The translations under genes and the position numbers were made by a program. From Lindgomyces ingoldianus (Eukaryota; Ascomycota; Dothideomycetes; Pleosporales; Lindgomycetaceae), in contig NW_022985169.1 of the NCBI RefSeq assembly GCF_010093535.1, positions 351,660 through 415,659 of the forward strand: a DNA stretch of 64,000 bases. The letters run 5' to 3'. The first letter of the stretch is position 1. Each line of letters begins with the position of its first letter. Of the stretch, positions 56,939 through 64,000 are shown in pieces. A model generated the notes under the pieces. It was not told where the DNA came from. It worked only from the letters and a program-made list of their open reading frames with translations, and did not search any database.

Positions 56939-57671
56939 GTTGTTGTTAGGAATTGCATCTTTTGTTAATATAGGTATGGTGTTGCGGTATTGGCTGTGAC
57001 AAATGTGTATGATGCCTGTCTGCGGTAAATATTCGCGTGGTCTGCCGGACTTCGGGAGTTTATATGATTATGGTTCGTCCACGTCATGTCAGATTTATAC
57101 TCAAGAGTTCCATGTTGACAGCTCGCATGCGTTTGGAGACGGGTTCAGCCGAACCTGGTCGTCCATGCAGGAGCATGCAGACGATTTGGCCGGGGGGTGA
57201 ACCGGCCCTCAGACATTCACGTGATGTAGCGTTGTCGTGACTTCCCGGTTTGGGATTCAGCGACTCCATAGATGAACTTCACTGGAAAGAAGGGTTGTTT
57301 CCCGCCATTAAAACACACCAACTCGATCACTACCGTCAGCTGAGCAGCACGCCACGCCCGAACTCTTCTCGAAGCAGCTCTTTTCGTTTCAGATCGATTT
57401 GTTATTGGTGTTCCGATCGGACCGTTCCCCTGTGGCTGTTGCCAAGAGTGCGGGAAGCCATTTGGACCAGCCGACCGTGCGCGTCCACCCAGATCGCGTC
57501 AAGACATTATTTTGAGACCCTGAACCGTCAACATTCACCCCCATCATCACCCGGACTTGCGTGCCCCGTCCCGTGCCGATTCTCACCTTTACCCCATCTC
57601 GCTTTCCTGCACCACCCGTCGGAAGCAGCGAAACACATGTCTTCTCCCCCGAATCTCCCTTAAACGACAGC
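56939..57671. other. intergenic and dynein 5' leader
   Basis: Promoter region of the dynein gene. The last 150 bases are C-rich and ATG-poor. A short frame ending 9 bases before the dynein ATG could be an upstream ORF, but I have no evidence that it is used. Confidence 0.4.
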
Positions 57672-60600
57672 ATGGAGGGACCGCTGGCTCCAGGGGCGGC
57701 CAACGGCAACATCCGATCACCAAGCCCAACGACACCGGCGATAGACCCCCAGATCATCGTCGATTATCTCGAGAGGGTCCTCGATGTCAATCTCGGCGCT
57801 TCAGAGCAAGACCTCCGCGCTCCGGGCAGTCTCCTGTCACCCTCCAGAATACACGACACCCTTCAGCGATGCACCCGGTTCGCACTTGAGACGCAGACGG
57901 TCATATACGTCATCAAGGACAGAGTTGATGAGACTCACAAAGATGGGCTGGAGCCAAATGGCAAGCAGCATGTTGGCGATGAGGGAGCGTCACCACTGAC
58001 TAGAGACACAGGTGTTTCAGCACACTATACCTATACCGTTTCCTCAGACCTTTTGCCTTCTCCTACCTGCGCAACGTACATGGTCATTACGAAGCAACCG
58101 ATACCTATAGACCCTACGATACCCATCAGCCAACAGGTGCTGATTAATACTCTCCCTGGCTTTACCCTTCGCAATAATAATGCTTCTTCGCAAGAGTTGT
58201 CCCCTTACGCACCCTTATCTTCACTTCTTCAACACGCGGTTGAGCCGTATTTTGATGCATACACCAAAGACCAGCGCAGCCGGACGGGGTATAGCAAGGG
58301 TGACAATGACGCAAGGACGGGTATTTCGGCCACTAAGAAGAAGCTGGCGGAGCTGGCGCTGAGTCTGCAGCACCTGCAGCAGAATGTTGAGATTCCAGAA
58401 CTGCTCCTACCTTTGCACCCTATCATCCAGAATGCGCTGGAGAGCGCCGAAGAACGCAACGTCAAGCCTGTCCCGGAGCTGCTGCCTGCCGCCGTACTCA
58501 CCGACAGCAGCTTTCTCAACGGGCTTCAAGCGACGGTGAACGGATGGATTAAGTCAATTCAGAATATCACCAGGACTTCGCGAGATGCACAAACTGGAAC
58601 GGCAACGCAAGAGATTAATTTCTGGCTTTCTATGGAATCCAGGTTGGAGGACATTGAGGCCCAGCTCAGTAGCCCTGGTGTGAAGTTGACACTGGATGTA
58701 TTGAAGAATGCAAAGCGATTCCAGGCCACAGTCAGTTTCAGCGCCGACACTGGATTGAAAGAGACGACAGATCTTGTCCAAAAATACAATCAGTTGATGC
58801 GAGACTTTCCCTTGGATGAGTTGCTGTCGGCTACTTCCCTTCAGAAGGTCCAGGAGGCAATCCAGCAGATCTTTAGTCACATGAACAAGAAGCTCCGCAT
58901 CTGTCCTTATCCCGTTCGGCGAGCCCTCCCTCTGGTGGAAGCCATTTCAGGTGATCTGCAAGACCGGCTGAAGAAGTTGTTGAACGGCAAAGTCCTCATG
59001 TCCATGGAGTATCCGGAGTTCCAAGCCATTATGGGCACGGCCGAAGGAATATGGCGCGCCTGGGAGGAGAACGTCAAGGAGTTTACCAACGTTGCCCGCG
59101 AGGTGACGAGGCGAAGGAACGAGAAATTCATCCCCATCAAAATTGCAGCTCGTCACAAGGAAATCGAGGAGCGACTTCGGTACATTACAACTTTCAGAAA
59201 GAACCACGAGCAGCTGCAGCGAACAATTGTCGATGTTCTTGGCTCGCAGTCGTCTCTCCCATCTGCCTCCGACGGATCACCTACTAGGGAAGCCGTCATT
59301 GTCGAAGAAATTGGTGACGTGGACGCCGTTGAGGAAGTTGCCCAAGCTTATGGCTTCCTAAAGGAGGTTGATGTGATGGAGGTTAACGAGGCCGGCACTG
59401 CATTATTTGAGCAGGCTGAGCAAAAGTACAACGAGCGGACCTCCCGAGTAGAGAACTCTATCATTGCGAGGTTGAGGGATCGCCTTGGAACCGCCAAGTC
59501 GGCCAGCGAGATGTTTCGCGTTTTCTCAAAGTTTAATCCTCTCTTTGTGCGACCAAAGATTCGAGGAGCTATTTCTGAGTACCAGACTCAACTTATCGAA
59601 AATGTCAAGGAGGACATCTCGGCGCTCCATGAGAGGTTTAAGCGGCAATATGGAAACTCCGAGGCACACGCGATGGCCCAACTTCGCGACTTCCCTCCTG
59701 TTTCTGGTGCCGTCATCTGGGCTCGACAGATTGAGACTCAGCTGGAGAACTACATGGGTAAAGTCGAAGACATTTTGGGTAAAGAATGGGCCCTCCACGC
59801 AGAAGGCCAAAAGCTTCAAGCGGAGACTAGCATGTTTAAGAAAAAGCTCGATACCCGACCGATTTTTGAGTCCTGGCTGCAAGAAGTTGCTCGACGAAAA
59901 CTATCAATATCTGGACGACTCTTCCTGATTAGCAAGAATCGTGCAGCCGGCAACATACTTGAGCTGAACGTGAACTTCGACGCACAGGTAATCGCTCTCT
60001 TCAAAGAAGTTCGAAACTTGACATGGCGCGGCTACCAAGTACCCCACGGAATCAACAACATCTCCAAGGAGGCGAAACGAGTATACCCATATGCTGTCAG
60101 CCTGATGGAGAGCGTGCGAACTTACACCCAGACCGTACGATCCATTGGGGAGATGACTGGAGTCGCGTTACTTTTGAACGGTTACCTTAACGATGTTCAA
60201 GGCTTAGTTGGCAAGGGCGTTCCCCTTAAATGGGAATCATTCGTCCACGCTTATGATCTCCACATCCGACAAACTAACTTCCCTCCTGGAACATCCGGTG
60301 CTGTTCGAAGCGAGAGCAAGCATGTTCAATTCGTCCGTGAATTTGCTGCAGCCACATCCTTGTTGCAGGCGAAAGTAGCAACGCTACTGTCAATCAATGT
60401 GACTGTTGAGAAGGCTCTAAAGGACCTGGAAATATGCCCCTACAATACGGAGTCTTTCAGACAGAATCTGGAGACAATTCAACGTTCTGTCGATCAACTT
60501 AACCTGGAGAATTATTCGAACCTGGCCTCATGGGTCTCGGAGATGAATGCACGAATAGAGTCTATCTTGCTGGTACGGCTGAGCCGGGCGATCACAGAGT

Positions 60601-63600
60601 GGATCGAAGTGTTCAACAACGTCGAAGATCAAGATCATAGACCCATTAGCCAACCCGCGGTGTCTGAGACGACGGACGAGAAACCAAGGCTCACAAAGCT
60701 CGTTCACGAGATCACAATGCGGAATCAAGTCATCTACCTCGACCCGCCACTTGAATTCGCCCGCGCTAGCTGGCTAGAACAACTCCAGCAATGGCTCGCT
60801 GTGATATGTACTCTGCAGAAGGTGAAAGCCTCGCGATACGAGATGCGCTTGGAAGCTGTCGACGACACCGCGATGAACCAATTCGTGGACCTTCCAAGCC
60901 GCTGCACAGACTCCTTGATGCAGGTATACGGCGCTATTGAGGGCAAGCTTCGCGACATATCTTCCTACGTCGATGAGTGGCTACAGTTCCAGTCATTATG
61001 GGATCTCCAGTCGGAATATGTCTACGATGTTCTGGGAGAGGCTCTCTCGCGATGGCTACAGCTCCTCCAGGAAATCCGAAAGACGCGTGCTACGTTCGAC
61101 ACCTCGGAGGTCAGTCGATCCTTCGGATACGTCACTGTCGACTATGACCAGGTTCAAGTCAAAGTCAATGCCAAGTACGATCAATGGCAGCACGAGATCT
61201 TGATGAAGTTTGCAAGTAGACTTGGGCAACGTATGAGTGAGGTGTACGCCGAAATTGAGAGGGCTCGTAAAGACTTGGAGAGCCAGTCGCTCGAAGCATC
61301 CTCCACTGCACAAGCAGTCTCATTCATTACCACTGTTCAGCAGTGTAAGAGGAAAGTCCAGGTCTGGGGACCAGAGGTGGAAGTTTTCCGTCAGGGCCAG
61401 ATCGCGCTCAACCGCCAACGCTATCAGTTTCCACCTGATTGGTTACCTATGGAGCAGATTGACCATGAGTGGCAGACTCTCAACGATGTCTTGGAAAGGA
61501 AGACGAAGATTGCAAATGACCAGGCCGATGGTCTTCGAGCAAAGATCATTGCAGAGGACAGAGTTATCAATCAGAAGATTGCGGATATAACGGCACAATG
61601 GGCTGAGGAGAAGCCTGTGTCTGGGAACATTCCCCCAGCAGACGCGTCGGCGACACTTTCGACGTTCGATCACAAACTCAACCAATTGCGTACGGAGTCT
61701 GAGAACATTTCTAAAGCTAAGGATGCCCTGAATCTTCCTTCATCACCAGACAACATTCTTTCGTCGCTGCTCGAGGAAGTCCAGGATTTCAAGTCGGTTT
61801 GGGCTTCGTTGGGCACGATTTGGAGCAGTATTGATGAGCTCCGTGAGACCCTTTGGAATAGCATCCAGCCTCGTAAGCTTCGCAACAATCTCGACAATCT
61901 CGTGAAGATGACCAAAGATATGCCGAGCCGAATGCGACAGTATGCAGCGTTCGAGTATGTTCAGAACAACTTGAAGCAGCTTCTGAAAGTCAACTCCCTT
62001 CTCAGCGAGATGCGTTCAGACGCTGTTAGGGAGCGACATTGGGCCAAGATTTTCAAGCAACTGAGACCCCAGAAGCGATACTCTGCTGTGTCTATGACTC
62101 TTGGTGACGTCTGGGACCTACAGCTTGGTCCGAGTGAGAAGATTATTCGGGATGTCATCACGCAGGCTCAAGGAGAGATGGCTCTTGAAGAATTCCTGAA
62201 GCAAGTCCGTGAGACTTGGCAAAACTACTCCCTGGAACTTGTCAACTACCAGAACAAGTGTCGTCTTATCCGCGGTTGGGACGATCTTTTCGCTAAGTGC
62301 AGTGAGAATTTGAATTCGCTGCAAGCTATGAGACATTCTCCATATTACAAAGAGTTTGAAGAGGATGCATCGGCCTGGGAAGAGAAGCTTAACCGTGTAC
62401 ATGTCCTCTTCGATGTCTGGATCGATGTCCAGCGCCAATGGGTGTATCTCGAAGGAGTCTTTACTGGCAATGCCGATATCAAACACCTACTCCCAATGGA
62501 GTCATCACGTTTCCAGAACATTAACTCCGAGTTCTTGTCCGTCATGAAGAAAGTCTCTCGGTCACCATTCGTTCTTGATGTTCTGGGCATCTCTGGTGTG
62601 CAAAAGTCTCTCGAACGTCTAGCCGAGCTTTTAAATAAGATCCAGAAAGCGTTGGGAGAGTACCTTGAGCGTGAACGCGTATCATTCCCTCGATTCTACT
62701 TTGTCGGTGATGAAGATCTTCTTGAAATCATTGGCAACAGCAACGATACCCTCCGCATAGCCAAACATTTGAGGAAGATGTTTGCTGGTATCTCAGGTCT
62801 CGTTACGGACGAAAACTCAACAATCCTAGGATTTACCTCAAAGGAGGGCGAGGAGGTTATGCTTCGAAAGGAAATATCTTTGGCGAAAACACCTCGAATC
62901 AACGAATGGCTTGGAGCGCTCGAATTGAATATGAAGAGCACCCTTGCGGAGTTAACTATAGAGGCCTTCCAAGAGTTCGAGGCGCTTTCGGCTGCTGATG
63001 CCATGGATCCCGAGGCTTTCGATGCCTACATCGCTAAATACCCCGCGCAAGTTGTCGTCCTTGGAACCCAAGTCGCCTGGACTACAGCCGTAGAGAGGTC
63101 TCTTACTGAAGAAGGAGTTAGCCTGCCCCAACTGTATGATAAGCAAGTCAATATCCTGAAGTTGCTTGCAACCTCCGTCCTTGGCGACCTCGAACCCATC
63201 CAACGGAGGAAATGCGAGCATCTAATCACAGAGTTCGTCCACCAGCGCGATGTCATCCACAAGCTGCAAAAAGTTGGCGCGCGCTCACCTACCCACCACA
63301 TGTGGCTGCTTTCCATGCGCTACGTCTATGAGCCTGAGAGAGACTTGTTACAGCGACTCAAAATCAAGATGGCCAATGCTGTTCTCGATTATGGCTTTGA
63401 ATACCTCGGTGTAGCAGAGCGCCTCGTTCGGACACCACTTACTGATCGATGTTTCCTCACCCTCACCCAAGCCTTGTGCCAGCGGCTTGGTGGATCTCCT
63501 TATGGACCAGCAGGCACTGGAAAGACTGAATCAGTTAAGGCGTTGGGTGTGCAGCTCGGTCGATTCACTCTGGTCTTCTGCTGTGACGATACGTTCGACT

Positions 63601-64000
63601 TCCAGGCTATGGGCCGTATCTTCCTCGGTATTTGCCAAGTAGGTGCCTGGGGCTGCTTCGACGAGTTCAATCGTTTGGAAGAGCGAATCCTATCTGCTGT
63701 GTCCCAGCAAGTACAAAACATCCAGCTCGGACTTCGGAAAGGAGCCGAAGACGAGAAGTCGTCTCAGATTGAGTTGATTGGCCGCCAATTGAAAGTCAAT
63801 TCTCAAACCGGCATCTTCATCACCATGAACCCAGGTTATGCAGGCCGTTCCAATCTTCCGGACAATTTGAAGAAACTCTTCCGAAGCGTCGCTATGTCTA
63901 AACCTGACAAGGAACTTATTGCCGAAGTTATGCTTTACTCTCAAGGTTTCTCTCGTGCGAAGGAATTATCTAAGCAGGTGGTACCTTTCTTCGACACCTG
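57672..64000 (+). CDS. nudA: cytoplasmic dynein 1 heavy chain, 5' part (2109 codons in window)
   Basis: Starts at ATG 57672 ([20 protein letters not shown]) and stays open in one frame to the window edge, so the C-terminal half is missing. The N-terminal tail domain (DHC_N1) covers roughly residues 200-800. The linker (DHC_N2) lies around 1,280-1,690 and includes [20 protein letters not shown] and [23 protein letters not shown]1 follows with [15 protein letters not shown], the Walker A loop GPAGTGKT from residue 1945, and Walker B in [11 protein letters not shown] near 1995. It is the ATP-driven minus-end microtubule motor needed for nuclear migration in hyphae (nudA in Aspergillus, ro-1 in Neurospora). 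No intron is needed in the 6.3 kb present, and no frameshift was noticed. Confidence 0.96.
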   Translation, partial: MEGPLAPGAANGNIRSPSPTTPAIDPQIIVDYLERVLDVNLGASEQDLRAPGSLLSPSRIHDTLQRCTRFALETQTVIYVIKDRVDETHKDGLEPNGKQHVGDEGASPLTRDTGVSAHYTYTVSSDLLPSPTCATYMVITKQPIPIDPTIPISQQVLINTLPGFTLRNNNASSQELSPYAPLSSLLQHAVEPYFDAYTKDQRSRTGYSKGDNDARTGISATKKKLAELALSLQHLQQNVEIPELLLPLHPIIQNALESAEERNVKPVPELLPAAVLTDSSFLNGLQATVNGWIKSIQNITRTSRDAQTGTATQEINFWLSMESRLEDIEAQLSSPGVKLTLDVLKNAKRFQATVSFSADTGLKETTDLVQKYNQLMRDFPLDELLSATSLQKVQEAIQQIFSHMNKKLRICPYPVRRALPLVEAISGDLQDRLKKLLNGKVLMSMEYPEFQAIMGTAEGIWRAWEENVKEFTNVAREVTRRRNEKFIPIKIAARHKEIEERLRYITTFRKNHEQLQRTIVDVLGSQSSLPSASDGSPTREAVIVEEIGDVDAVEEVAQAYGFLKEVDVMEVNEAGTALFEQAEQKYNERTSRVENSIIARLRDRLGTAKSASEMFRVFSKFNPLFVRPKIRGAISEYQTQLIENVKEDISALHERFKRQYGNSEAHAMAQLRDFPPVSGAVIWARQIETQLENYMGKVEDILGKEWALHAEGQKLQAETSMFKKKLDTRPIFESWLQEVARRKLSISGRLFLISKNRAAGNILELNVNFDAQVIALFKEVRNLTWRGYQVPHGINNISKEAKRVYPYAVSLMESVRTYTQTVRSIGEMTGVALLLNGYLNDVQGLVGKGVPLKWESFVHAYDLHIRQTNFPPGTSGAVRSESKHVQFVREFAAATSLLQAKVATLLSINVTVEKALKDLEICPYNTESFRQNLETIQRSVDQLNLENYSNLASWVSEMNARIESILLVRLSRAITEWIEVFNNVEDQDHRPISQPAVSETTDEKPRLTKLVHEITMRNQVIYLDPPLEFARASWLEQLQQWLAVICTLQKVKASRYEMRLEAVDDTAMNQFVDLPSRCTDSLMQVYGAIEGKLRDISSYVDEWLQFQSLWDLQSEYVYDVLGEALSRWLQLLQEIRKTRATFDTSEVSRSFGYVTVDYDQVQVKVNAKYDQWQHEILMKFASRLGQRMSEVYAEIERARKDLESQSLEASSTAQAVSFITTVQQCKRKVQVWGPEVEVFRQGQIALNRQRYQFPPDWLPMEQIDHEWQTLNDVLERKTKIANDQADGLRAKIIAEDRVINQKIADITAQWAEEKPVSGNIPPADASATLSTFDHKLNQLRTESENISKAKDALNLPSSPDNILSSLLEEVQDFKSVWASLGTIWSSIDELRETLWNSIQPRKLRNNLDNLVKMTKDMPSRMRQYAAFEYVQNNLKQLLKVNSLLSEMRSDAVRERHWAKIFKQLRPQKRYSAVSMTLGDVWDLQLGPSEKIIRDVITQAQGEMALEEFLKQVRETWQNYSLELVNYQNKCRLIRGWDDLFAKCSENLNSLQAMRHSPYYKEFEEDASAWEEKLNRVHVLFDVWIDVQRQWVYLEGVFTGNADIKHLLPMESSRFQNINSEFLSVMKKVSRSPFVLDVLGISGVQKSLERLAELLNKIQKALGEYLERERVSFPRFYFVGDEDLLEIIGNSNDTLRIAKHLRKMFAGISGLVTDENSTILGFTSKEGEEVMLRKEISLAKTPRINEWLGALELNMKSTLAELTIEAFQEFEALSAADAMDPEAFDAYIAKYPAQVVVLGTQVAWTTAVERSLTEEGVSLPQLYDKQVNILKLLATSVLGDLEPIQRRKCEHLITEFVHQRDVIHKLQKVGARSPTHHMWLLSMRYVYEPERDLLQRLKIKMANAVLDYGFEYLGVAERLVRTPLTDRCFLTLTQALCQRLGGSPYGPAGTGKTESVKALGVQLGRFTLVFCCDDTFDFQAMGRIFLGICQVGAWGCFDEFNRLEERILSAVSQQVQNIQLGLRKGAEDEKSSQIELIGRQLKVNSQTGIFITMNPGYAGRSNLPDNLKKLFRSVAMSKPDKELIAEVMLYSQGFSRAKELSKQVVPFFDT

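Overview
The window comes from a filamentous ascomycete (Pezizomycotina). The signs are short GT-AG introns of about 40-250 nt with CTAAY-type branch sites, long single-exon stretches, and a typical fungal gene set: cytoplasmic dynein heavy chain, GMP synthase, Rieske protein, Erv25, BCP1, POA1 and a DPB3-like histone-fold protein. Lineage-restricted families (Cys-rich F-box-like proteins, small secreted Cys-rich proteins) suggest Leotiomycetes/Helotiales, but that placement is inference.

Layout. Positions 1-24,600 look accessory and gene-poor. They hold a 30-bp tandem repeat at the left edge, an N/P/Q/Y-rich protein with a C-terminal Cys cluster, a class II tRNA-Leu(AAG) gene broken by three insertions, an LRR-like orphan, a four-exon P450 facing a large Cys-rich multi-pass membrane protein, a 5'-truncated GPI-type surface protein, an acyl-CoA thioesterase, two paralogous F-box-like Cys-rich genes (one apparently frameshifted), a small secreted Cys-rich protein, the relic of a second one, and a four-span membrane protein. 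Several AT-rich, gene-free tracts lie between them.

Positions 24,600-43,200 are transitional: a GH13 alpha-glucosidase with a single in-frame TAG where a Trp is expected, a Myb/SANT-like protein, Erv25, several conserved or orphan proteins, and an SDR oxidoreductase. Positions 43,800-64,000 are dense housekeeping sequence: GMP synthase and BCP1 (divergent, 227 bp apart), a 24-bp minisatellite, Rieske protein, POA1 macro-domain phosphatase, a DPB3-like subunit, a serine carboxypeptidase, a CLC chloride transporter, and the first 2,109 codons of the dynein heavy chain, which runs off the right edge.

The most unusual object is the tRNA-Leu gene at 2365-2561. Removing a canonical 17-nt intron, a 50-nt insertion in the anticodon stem and a 48-nt GT...AG insertion in the T-loop leaves a perfect 82-nt tRNA-Leu(AAG). 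The two long insertions look like spliceosomal introns, and the T-loop one splits the internal B box. Exon boundaries throughout were placed by eye from splice signals, reading-frame continuity and family knowledge; no search or alignment was run.
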